Origin: Lichtheimia corymbifera B2541
Lineage: Eukaryota > Mucoromycota > Mucoromycetes > Mucorales > Lichtheimiaceae
DNA length: 64,000 nucleotides
Direction: 5' to 3'
Assembly (NCBI GenBank): GCA_000697475.1
Contig: JNEU01001154.1
Location: 124,001-188,000 of the forward strand
The position numbers were made by a program, and so were the translations under genes. The notes under the pieces were generated by a model. It saw nothing but the letters and a program-made list of their open reading frames with translations. It did not search any database and had not been told where the DNA came from. Positions 1 to 11,359 of this stretch are shown here, piece by piece. Positions within the stretch are counted from its first letter, which is position 1. Each line of letters begins with the position of its first letter.

Positions 1-634
1 ACAATGAATTCGCTGATGTTATATATGATTCGGTACTTGATCAACAGGGATCGGTGATCAGGATGTGGCACCAAGTGTGCTTGCAGGTTCGATGAATACC
101 TTGGCATAGGCATGGGGCTCCACAGCTCCACATCTTGGTGTCGTATCTCCTAATCATAGAACCAGAGTGGTAGCAGTTATATAACATTGGCATAAAAGAG
201 ATCTCGATTCAACCTTTGTATGATCATACGATATCATCAGATGAGCAATACTGTTATGTGCAACAGCACCATGGCCATTTTATAGTAGGAGTGACACCAT
301 TTTAACTGTGCACCACACCTTACCGCTGATTTATGCTACTCGTTTGCCAACGTGGTGAAGAGAGACAGCATCCTGAAATTCATGATCAATGCAGTGACGA
401 GCTTTGTTTGGCACTTTAGGCGTGCAGAACAACAATGATGCCGGGCAAACCAAGATCCAACATGCACATGGTAAACATTTCAGAAGCAAGCTAAACCTTA
501 CATTTGCATGATTGTGCATGAATGTGTCACTCCAATTTTCAGAAGCTTTACAAAGCGCGGTTATCAAGCATGCGTGTTATTGCACACCTTTTTCTCTAGT
601 TTACCCAAGTCATATACCATATCTCACATACCCA
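1..634. other. Non-coding left edge
   Basis: I see no convincing gene here. The stretch is AT-rich with short chance reading frames on both strands. The last 100 bases or so should hold the promoter and 5' UTR of the cyclase-family gene that starts at 635. Confidence 0.6.
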
Positions 635-1731
635 ATGACCAAGCTTCCTGCTTACGACGACTTGCCTATTGACCCTACCAATGCACCTGATTCTAGCGCA
701 TGGGGAGTTTTTGGAGAGGATGATAATTTGGGCACTCTCAACCTGTTGACGGAGGAGCGAGTTGCCAAGGTACGTTTATTAGGATGATTGAATAATAAAG
801 AGGGTTAACATTGATCATCTTGTTGTAGGCAGCTCAAGACAACGTGAAGCGTGGTGCTGTATTCTCGCTCAACTGGAAACTCGAGTTGCCATGTCCACCA
901 CCACATAACCGTGAAGCGATCCAACACCGCATCCGTGATCGATTTGAAAACAAAGGATTTGGCGCCGTTCACAACAACTGGTTTGATGATGTTATCGAAA
1001 TAAACACCCAGTCATCTTCGCAGTGGGATGGATTACTCCATGTTGGCAATATGGAAACTGGGAAATTTTACAATGGAGTATCACCTGATGCTCTTTCACA
1101 GGAGCAACATTCCCATCGCCTTGGTATCCATCACATGGCACGCCGTGGTATTGCAGGACGCGCTGTTTTGCTTGATTACGAGCGATGGGCTATCAAGCAA
1201 GGAAAGCAAATTGACCCATTCACATGCCATGCCATCACGGTTGATGAACTCAAACAAGTCGCAAAGGATCAACATGTTGAATTTATGCCTGGGGATATCT
1301 TGCTGCTGCGTACCGGATGGATGGCTGCATATGAACGCGATAGCAAGGCAGTGGATTTCGAAAACCTCCACTGCATTGGTGTCGAGGCATCTGAAAGCAT
1401 GTATCGCTTTATCTGGGATAATCACTTTGCAGCTGTTGCTAGTGATAACGTTGCATTTGAAGCTTTTCCAACCAAGGATTGGACCAATTCATGCCGTGAG
1501 TACTTGTGATCACGTACACAAAAACCCATGTATTCATTAGCAGCCTCTGCTTTGTATGTAGACACTCATTTTCTTGCTGGATTTGGAATGCCCATTGGTG
1601 AAATGTTTTATCTCGAAAAGCTCGCAGATGATTGTGCCAACGATGGTCGATATTCATGCTTTTTCACAAGTGCCCCTCTTAACAAGTATCAAGGCGTGGC
1701 AACCCCTCCCAATGCCTTGGCCCTGAAATAG
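635..1731 (+). CDS. Cyclase-family (kynurenine formamidase-like) protein
   Basis: Three exons (635-769, 829-1495, 1541-1731) give 330 residues. The protein fits the metal-dependent cyclase family (PF04199), whose known members hydrolyse amides or lactones, such as N-formylkynurenine. Visible signs are the start LPAYDDLPI, the segment SSQWDGLLHVGN near residues 108-119, GIHHMARRGIAGRAVLLD near 144-161, and the end FFTSAPLNKYQGVATPPNA, which is typical of the fungal branch. In this branch the family's usual HxGTHxD metal motif is replaced by the SQWDGLLH type, so metal ligands and substrate cannot be read off with confidence. I chose the ATG at 635 because the family begins close to this point. 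Both introns are GT-AG, 59 and 45 nt. Its 3' end converges with the OSBP gene 262 bases away. The family call is strong; the substrate is unknown. Confidence 0.85.
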
Positions 1732-1993
1732 TGTTACAATCCCTTTCCAAAAATACAACTTTGCTTGCATGATATGTTTAACCAATGGTTGTCTAAAATA
1801 CGTTTACTGCAGGATGCAGATGGGTGACCAAAAAAGGGAAGATAAAGTGGGGGTTGGGGAGGAAGGATGTTGGGGAATGTTATATTAAGTGGGTAGAAAA
1901 GGAGAACAGTACATCTTATAATGCTACATGGTAATGGTGGTGGAGTGGTGGGATGGGTTGGTGGTGGTGGTGGTGTGATGTTGTACGTCTAGC

Positions 1994-3622
1994 TTAGTCC
2001 TTGCGCTCGTGAAGAGAATTGATATAGGTCCATGCTCCATTATCCAATAGTGCTTTACGTCGCATTTGCTGAACCATTTCCACATTTCGTTTGCTGTAGG
2101 TATCCGACGCACTGGCATCCTCAACAAACTTGAACAATTTTGGTTGCCAGGTTTCGTTGTTATCAGCTCTCTCTTTGCGGACCTTACGTTGCCAATCTTC
2201 GATCTTGCTCTTTTCAGCGTTAGCAACCGAATAATTCTTGGATTTGAGTGCTTCAGTGACTGGACCCCACAAACGATGCGATTCGATTTCTTGTTGCTCT
2301 TCAATAGGTGCTGTCTTTCGTTCAGCCATGGGTTCCTCTTCAGCATCGAACAAGAGTTGCTTGTCACTGTCGCCCTTCTTTGTAACAAAAGTCTTGTGAC
2401 TCCATCGACCTGAAAGTGTGTATCGTTCCTCACCATCACACGTGACTGCACCCTTGATGTGATTGTGCTCACCACCGAACCAAGGCTTGGGAACGAATTC
2501 AATCGTTGTCTGAGTGTGACCATTGGAGCATGCAATTGTGCAAACACCAGCCAATTCCAAATAAGCTGCGCCCGTCAAGAATCCACGAATCATCAGATCA
2601 GGGAAATCAATGACGTATTGCTCGTCATATTGCTTCACGTATAATACTGCACGTCCAACTTGCTCCGTCTTGATGCTTGTGCCCTTGAATCGAGCCTTTT
2701 GTCCAGCTGATCAAGAAAACCAGGCATGAATGAAACGTGTTCAGTCATCTTCCTTCCCAAAACAACTTACAATGACCATTCAATGATACACCAGCCTTTT
2801 CATCCTGGAGATAGAAAGCAGAAATCGGTGGATGATGGCATACTATTGAGATTCAATCAGTCACACAAAGGATCGTCCAAGCCCCCCATAATATTACACA
2901 ACCTTTCTTCCCCCCAATTACCTTGTTCGCAAACACATTCAACATCACCCAATTTGCAAAGGAACTGTTCACCGAGAATAGGATTGTATGGCTTCTTCTC
3001 ATGTTGTCCATTGGTACATCGAGATGCATAACTACCCCAAAGAGTCGACATGAACCACCGAGTCACTGCCAACATTCGCTCTAATGACATGCGATATATA
3101 TATAAGCCTTCATGTTACAAATCGTTTCAATGAATGATTTACCGGTTGGATCGGTTGCACTGCTGATGGCGGTAAAGCTGACGTCAAATGAAAAAGATTG
3201 TGCGTTAATATAGAGTAATAAGAGAAACCCAACCCCTCGTTCATTTCGCTCGGAGCTTACAAAGCTGGATGATCACCCCAATATGTGCTATTGTTCAATA
3301 AAATACAAAGAGCAAGGATATTGTGTTAGTGAAAGGTGTGTCTATACAAGGAAGGGAAAAAACAACCGAGCGGTTGATTGATATCATCCACTTACCCATA
3401 TTCAAGCAAGGATAACCCGTTCAAGAAGAATGCAGGGCATGTCAGGGATGAGAGATCGCCAGTGAAGCTAATGACGGTCTTGATAAACTCTCTAAACTGG
3501 CCACCAGTACCAGGCTCGGCATGCTTGACCGACATGTTATCGACGTCGTTCACGGAAGGTTCCTTGTCACCATTCACGTCATTGCTGGTGTTGTTGCGGT
3601 TGTTCGAGAAGAACTTGTTCAT
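1994..3622 (-). CDS. Oxysterol-binding protein, Kes1/Osh4 type
   Basis: Six exons (3622-3396, 3287-3261, 3177-3143, 3080-2922, 2842-2771, 2706-1994) give 410 residues, close to the short Osh4-type proteins. These proteins exchange sterol and phosphatidylinositol 4-phosphate between membranes. The N-terminus carries the lid-like segment (FTGDLSSLTCPAFFLNGLSLLEYG). The family signature reads EQVCHHPP at residues 148-155, with Cys in place of the usual Ser, and the two lipid-binding His are present. KPYNPILGEQF lies just before it. The signature is split by an intron (2921-2843), and the joined frame recovers it exactly, which supports the model. Exons 2 and 3 are only 27 and 35 nt. There is no PH or ankyrin domain, so it is the short form. 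The start at 3622 follows a pyrimidine-rich leader. Confidence 0.93.
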
Positions 3623-4228
3623 GGCAAAAAAGGAAAAAGAACAAAAGAAAAGCGGAAGAAAAAGGGAAAATGTAAAATAGCGTTCACTCGTAGGTCTTGG
3701 TTCAAAGCTCATCCGTGCCACTCCTCCTCCCTCCACACCGGCGCTCCCCCCAACCAACGACGTGCTGCATTATTGTTTTGGATACTTTTTGGTGGATTTT
3801 GGCATTACACCCTTCATTATTAAATGCTCTCCTATCTTTCACGCAATAGCTAGATTACGCATACATGGGCAGATGATCTCGACACGTTTTGTGTATGCAT
3901 GACACAAAGCCACCATCACCAACCCCATATTTCTTTTGTATAAGCATGTTGTATACTTGAACCCAGTCATGAAGGGTCATGTGAGCTGCTTTATACCCCA
4001 ATCAATGAGCTATGATCCATCATATGAGCATGTATAGCAATTCTATGATTTAAATAGGGTCTTTATGATGTATATGTTGAAAAAAAAATGGATGCGATCG
4101 TTTATTGGAACTTTTGCTCTAATGCTCGGATGTAATGCTTTGGGAAATCAATGTTCAGCACATGGATTTGATGGCTACAACATGGGTGTCAGTATTTTGT
4201 ATTTCTGTTTTCCTATAACCAGCTATAC
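3623..4228. other. Intergenic: OSBP promoter and adenylate kinase 3' end
   Basis: No gene seen. The part next to 3622 is the likely promoter and 5' leader of the minus-strand OSBP gene. The part below 4228 is the 3' flank of the adenylate kinase-like gene. Confidence 0.6.
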
Positions 4229-6108
4229 TCACGTGGCCAATTCAACCTTGCCAGTGTTCAAATCCACGCGCACAGGTTCATGGTGTGCCCTGCTATCGTA
4301 CGATACATGGTAGCCTCGTTCTGATAACACGTCCATCACGATGTCCACAAAATGATTGTTGTCCAATTGGGGATCCTCTCTATAGACAGTGTTAGAATAG
4401 GTAATATAGCCCCCTACCAAGCGGCGTCCCACTACTCACGTGCGGATCATCACATGTCCACTAATGGCATGTCGGGCCACTTGAGGAATGATCGTGTCAT
4501 CAATAAATCGAATCGCTTGTTGTAATAACGAGGTGTCTATTTCTTGATAGTGCTCCAATCGATTGATCAAATCCTGGTTACCATGGTACATGAGTAAAAA
4601 CTGCTGATCCATTCTTACCCCTCCCATCCCTCTCTTACCTGACGAGCATGAATGCCGATCTGTGTTGCTAGGGGTATATGTGAAATAGCGTCATAGGTGT
4701 CAGAATCCAGCTCGAGCGATGATTGATATTCAAATTCCCGCAAAATGATCTCCAAGACTTCCTTGATGGGACCTGTAGCATTGATAAGATCTGATTATCC
4801 ACATATTAATTTCTGTCACAGGGCAAATGCAACACACATCTTCATCCAATTCCGGATGACATACGAAAGGGAAACATCTTTGACAACTTGAGAAGGGAAC
4901 CATAGCTCTTTTTGAAGAAGGCATATCGATTACGGATCACCTAAAAGTAAATGGATATCATGAGCTGTATAGTCCTATCCCGTTCCCCAATAATATGACT
5001 TACTGTCTCATCATTATCTGTCACACGTTCTTCCCATAAAACACCTTGGCCAGTCTTTTTCACTTCCAGGTTGTGTTCTCGAATCATGCGTCCGCGAGCA
5101 AGTTGTCGTTGCACCGAAATATCTTCGTCGACGTATAAAACACAAATACGGAACACAGGTCGCCTAGTAACGAAATCAATCTCTCAACCATGTTTTCCTC
5201 TCTTTGCGCATAAACCCCCCACTTACGGAAATTGATCCCGGCGATCCGTATTGTAAAATTCACGCCGTAACTCAGTCATTTTGTCATGCAGCATCTTGAG
5301 TGCCTCCACCTGAATTTCGGTGCGTGGGAAACCATCCACCAAAACGCCAACAGTCGGATCACAGTCTAACATGGCATGGAGCACGAGTTCAATGACATAT
5401 CGATCGGAAATCATTTGGCCTTGGTTGATAAGCTCTTTGCATTCGGGTGTTTGCAAAAGTTGGGACACCGAGATGGGTGGATTGGTAATGCCACGAGCAC
5501 GTAAAATCGATGGTGTATGAGTGCCCTTTCCAGATCTTGAGAATAAAACCTTGTCTTAGTACCCATAGTGTCATTCTCATCCCTCATTTCCAACGTCTCA
5601 TCTTACATACCCTGGTGCCCCCATCAAAAATATAAACTCGCGAGGTAAATGGATATTCTCACGGCCATAGTGATCCTCAATGTTCTTCCATGCTTGATTG
5701 AATATCAATTTGGCATCCTTGATCTCAGTCGCCCTATTTTAATTGCTTGTTAGTCCATGTATGGCTAATGTAGATCGGGGACAACAGCACCTGCATAGAG
5801 CAGGATTCATGACTGACGAATGAAACAAAGGGGGTGTTCAAGGCTTACCTCTTTTCTTGGCTCTCGTCTGAAACAGGATTTGCTCTTGCTGACACTGTAG
5901 CATCTATGCATTTAAGTTAATCGTTCAATGTCGCGGCGGCATGGGAGCAGTAATTACTCGAACTTGCTGGGGGTAAAAGACGCGGAGTGGTGGGCAACGT
6001 GTAGAGTCGAATATGGCGAGGTACACTCCTGTGTAGTGGTGGGACTATCCTACTACGTAGAATACTTGAACAACGAGCAGCAATGCATAAGGAACGAGTA
6101 ATGAGCAT
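4229..6108 (-). CDS. Adenylate kinase-like nucleotide kinase, long form, mitochondrial-type leader
   Basis: Nine exons (6108-5958, 5903-5849, 5733-5611, 5535-5227, 5163-5004, 4940-4865, 4772-4639, 4573-4440, 4379-4229) give 430 residues. The P-loop reads GAPGSGKGT at 107-115, rebuilt across an intron, and DGFPRT follows at 177-182. Both are hallmarks of adenylate kinase-fold enzymes, which move phosphate between ATP and a nucleoside monophosphate. A lid-like stretch (ARGRMIREHN, then KTGQGVLWEERVTDNDE) is present. The first 50 residues contain many Arg and Ser and no acidic residue, as in a mitochondrial presequence. Typical adenylate kinases have about 220-250 residues. Here about 150 extra residues follow the kinase core, including LSKMFPFRPIKEVLEIILRE, and do not look like a second P-loop domain. 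Substrate base is not predictable. Confidence 0.85.
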
Positions 6109-7886
6109 GGTGGAATTGAGCCAGGAGAAGTCAATGGGGTATGTGTGTATAGAAAGAGAGAGAGGAGAGAGAAGAGAGAAGAAGAAAGAAATAGATGCTG
6201 TACTCAATCCGCGGAGTAAATCCTGCATGGCCTTGTACAACAAGCACGTTAATGGCATTCGCCGGTTCAGCCAAAAACTGCAAAGTCAGCTATACTCAAT
6301 CGTCCATGATAAGCTATATTCCATTCCGGCATTCCCATGATTCAAGCATATTAAACATCAATTTGACACATTGGGATATCCAATATAATGCCTGATGTCA
6401 CGTTTAAGAATCATCACTTTACCATTTAATGCCATTACCACCAATCTACTGCCGCCTTGCCCCTGAAATGATATTATTAGACACACACTCACGCACACAC
6501 ATGGGAATCCGACAGATTACCCTTTTCATTGTCGATACTATAACAAGTCCTTTATCGTTATCTGTCCCATTGTCTATCAATATCATTTCGATATCCCACG
6601 CCAAATGATGTTTTATTCAAATTCAAGAGTCTCATGATCCACCTGCGAGTGATCATATCATCAGCAAGATCCTTCTTTTGCCGATTCGACATATACCCTT
6701 CCTTAAGATATATCGTCTTTCAAGATATGCTACTGACAATGCTTGCTTGCAACACCTTGGATGTACATTATGCTAAACGGAGTTCGCTTTATCACAGCAG
6801 CAACAATGCTCCCACGACACCCAAACGTGGATCCATCATCATGCATGAAAACTGGGGTGTACGTAATAACCCGGGGTCTTAAATTATTCAATGGGTTGCA
6901 TTCATTATCCACTAATGGATCATATGAATGCGTCATTGTTCATCGCGAATCACTCTTGTATTGTGTTGACCCACCACAGCTCACGATTGTTTAGATGTCT
7001 TGTAAGGATACAACCGTACTCCTCAAGAAATATGTAATTTCAAGCACAGCTATCATTGCCCAAAATTCAGCTGACAACATACATATTAATGCATCCCATG
7101 CGACATCCAAATGAGCAAAAAGCTATAGAACATGACACGCCAAATAAGGATTATGGATTATCCTTGTGGATTAAGGAGCATGTCTTTGTGGATATTCATA
7201 GCTTTTCATTGTTACCTTACTTTCATTTCATTGTTGTGGTGGTCGTTATGATAAAGATATTAGCATTTTATATTCAGCCGATTACTTAACAACACCAGCC
7301 ACTCTCCTGAGCATTCAAGAACAGCTACTATGACGAGTTGAAGAGCTGCATATGGATGCACGTGATCTAGGCTATACGATGATCACCATTTGGAGGCCGT
7401 AAACCGGCAAAGGTTGCTGCCGTCACAATAATATCGGGATGCTGTTGGTTCGTGTACAGGGCTTCTTCTTTTGGCTCGAGTGACATCATCGTTTGCACAA
7501 CATCTTTTATGTATTGAAAAGCGATCCATCATCTCCCATCTAAAATACACGTAGTACTCGAGGATTTAGAACAAGATGTCTTCTTGTTTCATTCTTCGCT
7601 GGTAGTGCTTATAACACGATATTCAATTTACATATCAAACATGTTTTAATGTATTAGCAGTGATATGAATGAGATATACACGGGAAGAAAAGGAATAAAC
7701 TATCAGGCAATTACTAAATGCCCGGTATAAAATACTCTACATTTACGGCAGTGATAGGAGTAGGATGGGTGGTGTGGGTTGGGGGAAAGGAAAGAAAACA
7801 CTGGGCAAGGCATATAGCCATTCATCTTTACCTAGAAAAACATCGCCAGTAATCCCTTCAAGGTTGTTGTGGTGCAGTCGATTGGA
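6109..7886. other. Long intergenic stretch, nothing recognised
   Basis: About 1.8 kb with no supportable gene. Frames longer than 60 codons exist in several registers but overlap each other and lack family features or splice continuity. The start should hold the adenylate kinase promoter and the end the 3' UTR of the phosphotransferase gene. Confidence 0.5.
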
Positions 7887-9423
7887 TTAAAGCTTCTTGG
7901 CCTTGTAGTGAGGAATCGTAAGGCACCGAATACCGAGGTAGGAGCAAAAGCTATTGATGACTACCACAGCCCATCGAGTGTATGCCACGAGAGCAAACAC
8001 GAAATAAGCACAGATGTACAGGTACTCAGTTTCAGGGGTAAAGATTGGAGAACTAGAGCACCATGTCAGTTCAACAGCACACACACAATATGGGCTTGAA
8101 TATACTTACATATTGCCAAGGCGAGGTAGATTGCTGATGATAGCTCCACCAATGAGAGGAAAGAGAAGCACGGTGAAACGTGGGAATCGCGACTTTAACA
8201 GATGGGCAAGAATGATTTTGGTAGCCATGCGTCCAAACACAATGCCGGTTGTAAGGGTGTAAAGGATATAGTGATGATGCGACAAGATAAATGAGTATGG
8301 TGACAATACCCAAGAAAAGAAGGCTGCGACGTAAGTGATGATTGGGAAGTTTTGGACAACCATGGTGGAGACAAAAGGACGGCCATTCTTACGGCAAGCC
8401 TTATACATGGCATGCAAACTATGACATGTGCGTATGTGTGAGTTTTATATTACACCAAGACTCATTCACCCTGATTACTTACCACACAGGCAGGTGAGTA
8501 AACAAAAACATGATTCCAATCCACCAAATCACAGCATGACATGCAGGCATGGCCAAAATGGCTGGTGGCAAAGACCAACTGGTTCGAAACACTTCACCCA
8601 ATGGGGTTTGCCAAATCGATGGTCCTGGATCAACACATGGGATATTATTAGTGTAACCATATTACACTTTTTACACATGAAGACTCCCATCCAAACTCAC
8701 CATAGTAACCAGAAAGACAAAATACAAAGCACGATACAAGGACACCTTCTGTGGGTGCATTGACATAGCCGAGATAAAGGGTGCCAGTATGATACTCTTC
8801 AGCTGTTGACAAATAGAATCCAAACATGGCAATGCCGTACAACATCACGCTTGGAGTCGAGTGACCCATGCCAAGTGCTGCTGCTTGCAATAAGGCTGCA
8901 AATGATGTGTTGAGAGCGTCGCATCCATGATCAAATAATTCTCCAAGTGGGCTTGATGTACCGGTACGACGGGCTTGTTTGCCATCCACGTTGTCAAAGG
9001 TCGAATAAAGCCATAATCCTGCAGCAAAGCTAACCACACACCCCAAGAATAATCAATCAAACAGCCACTACCACCACACGAGTGCACACACGCATACCTG
9101 TAATATAACCAACGAGGTCCGTTTTCAGCGTCCATTTCGGGAGCAAAGACAATGGTCAAGGCAACATTGAGGATCATGAATGACAAGCCGATCAGGGTGA
9201 TCAAGTTTGGACTATAGAGTGGCTGTTGTTGTTAGCCTTACTTCTCCAATAAATGACATGTTGATACTTGCGCAATCCACAGAGGAAAGAGTTCGATGGA
9301 CCAGTTCCAATAATGCTTGAGAACATAGCGACTGATGAATGACTTGTCTACTGCTGAATACTTGTACAATTTAAGGTTGGCCAACCTGTCGTTGGATAAT
9401 GAACCACTGGAAAGGACGCCCAT
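7887..9423 (-). CDS. EPT1: Choline/ethanolamine phosphotransferase
   Basis: Six exons (9423-9272, 9211-9098, 9029-8701, 8624-8483, 8418-8110, 8052-7887) give 403 residues, the usual length. The enzyme moves phosphocholine or phosphoethanolamine from a CDP-alcohol to diacylglycerol, the last Kennedy pathway step, in the ER/Golgi membrane. The CDP-alcohol phosphotransferase motif DG-x2-AR-x8-G-x3-D-x3-D fits exactly: D104, G105, A108, R109, G118, D122, D126. Several hydrophobic helices surround it, and the C-terminus (YKAKKL) has two lysines like ER retrieval tails. Intron 1 appears to be GC-AG: only a cut at GC|GCAAGT (9271) keeps the conserved run LWIAPNLITLIG. Choline versus ethanolamine preference (CPT1 versus EPT1) cannot be told, so the symbol marks the family. 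Confidence 0.93.
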
Positions 9424-11359
9424 GATTGAATACGATAGCGTATTTTGTTGATGGATCCTGCCAATTAATGAAAGAAGGAAAGAGAAGGAAAAAAGGGGAA
9501 AGACCGAATTATGAAAGAAAAAAGGTACGACAACACTCTTTTTGTTCAACAATTCACAAGATGGGATCCTGAGATCCGATCCGCGGTCACACAAAGAACA
9601 GCCCTCTTTGGGGAAATGGGTTACTCCTTCCAAGGCCCTCCATCTACATGTGATTGGGTTGCATGTCCTCACGAGCCTGCTACACACGCACACAACCCTT
9701 GTATTGCATAACATCTCTTTTCTTAACTTACCAGCTGATGATCATCATTATCATTCATTGGGTCCAAGTCACTTCAATGCTCATTTATTATACTGCCAAT
9801 GTCCCCCATTATTCTTTGTTCGAGTAGATGATGGTTCCCGGTATCTGGGCTCATTGGTTACACAGTGCTTGGGCACATTTGCAGACTCCTTTACAGTTTG
9901 CGTGTCTTAGAGTAGTTCTCAGTCTTTGCAACAATGATTGTGTAATTGATAAATTGAATATACCGTTTCACTTGCCTGCATAAGGTTCAAGTAGGTATAC
10001 AAAAGAGCCTAACGCCAACCAAACCCTGTTGCTATTATAATGGTATAGCCGACGCACTCATCAAAACTGATCATCTACATCATCAGCCAGCACATAAGTT
10101 ATGTAGATGACTTTTTTTCCAAAAAGAAAACAGCTGCCAATAAGGTGGTGAGGGTGAGTGGGGATGATCAAGGACGGGAAATAACAGACACGGGAGTAAA
10201 ATTTGCAGATCGTAATAAGGGTCCTACACCACACTATACGTCAATTTGGCATATTTGACGCATACTGCATATCTAATTTGGGTATACTTGTAAAGAGCAT
10301 TTATTGAGTATGCACATGGATACCGGTTGTAATGGCTATGTGGAAAGCCTACTGTAGAAGGCGAAGTAAATGTCGGGATACGTTACGTCGGCAAAGCGAA
10401 TCGTAACACGACATGATGATGATCCACATTGCCTGCTGCATTACCTATTTACGATACAAGAAGGTTTATTGCCTAGACCAGTACCGTGTGGATGTGCGGA
10501 GCATTTTTTGTGATATGCGCTGAGCAATAACCCATAGAAGGAGACGACATATTGTAAGTCATCACTGCTGCTGCCTTATTTTTAGCATGGATGTCATTAT
10601 TCATGCTACTCTTTCTAGATAGGATGATTATGATTCATCAACAAAAAGGCAGATATTCTTTTACACGTGTCACCCATCATGTTCAACGTAAGCAATGGTA
10701 GGTAGGAGGGGCATGTGGTCGAGATGCATATCATCCAGCATCAATCACCTATCATCAATATGTAAGTAATAGTGTGGTATGTTAAATTTGGAGAGAATGT
10801 GTAATGCTTGGCATTGTAAATATAGACCAATGCAACGAGGGAGGAGGAGGCAATGGTTCTTTCTCTATTTCTTCTGACAAAACATGAGCTGCAGTGAACG
10901 AATCGATGAGAAGCTTCATGAGGTTGTACAGAACTTTACGTCACGGTTCTCCTAAAGATGATACCTTCACCTTGGCTCATCTCAAAAAGAGAACGACGTT
11001 ACTTGTGTGTGTGTGTATATGTCTACTATTTACGCCACGTGTTAAGCAGGCTCCCTTTCTTTCGTCTCTCTCTCTCTCTCTTTCCAACCCTCTTTTTATT
11101 CTTCTTGTTTTACTATTGGCTTGTCCTTTTCTTTCTTCCTTTCATATCGACTTGGTTATACGCTCGAATAACAAAAACAGTCAATGCTTCCTATCGTGTT
11201 AGCTTGAACAACCACCACCTATCGAATACCTTGTCCTTCTCTCGTTGTCTTTTTTGGACGCCGCCTCTTTTTTTTCCAACGACACACACTCACACTCACA
11301 CTCACACTCACTCACTCACTCACTCTCCAACCTTTCCACAATCCGTTTCATTTGTGGAT
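9424..11359. other. Intergenic between divergent phosphotransferase and cyclin genes
   Basis: About 1.9 kb separates two divergent starts. No gene is supported. The last 400 bases are rich in C and T, with a (GT)n run near 11005, a (CT)n run near 11070 and the CACACT/CTCA repeat at 11282-11327. This is a typical pyrimidine-rich promoter and leader for the cyclin gene. Confidence 0.6.
11282..11327 (+). repeat. CACACT/CTCA microsatellite
   Basis: A simple repeat of CACACT-like units turning into CTCA units. It ends about 33 bases before the cyclin start codon at 11360, so it probably lies in the 5' UTR. Confidence 0.85.

Noticed and set aside
10894..11202. A 102-codon plus-strand frame in the cyclin leader region
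   Set aside because: It lies in pyrimidine-rich DNA that yields Leu/Ser/Phe by composition, and does not join the cyclin frame.
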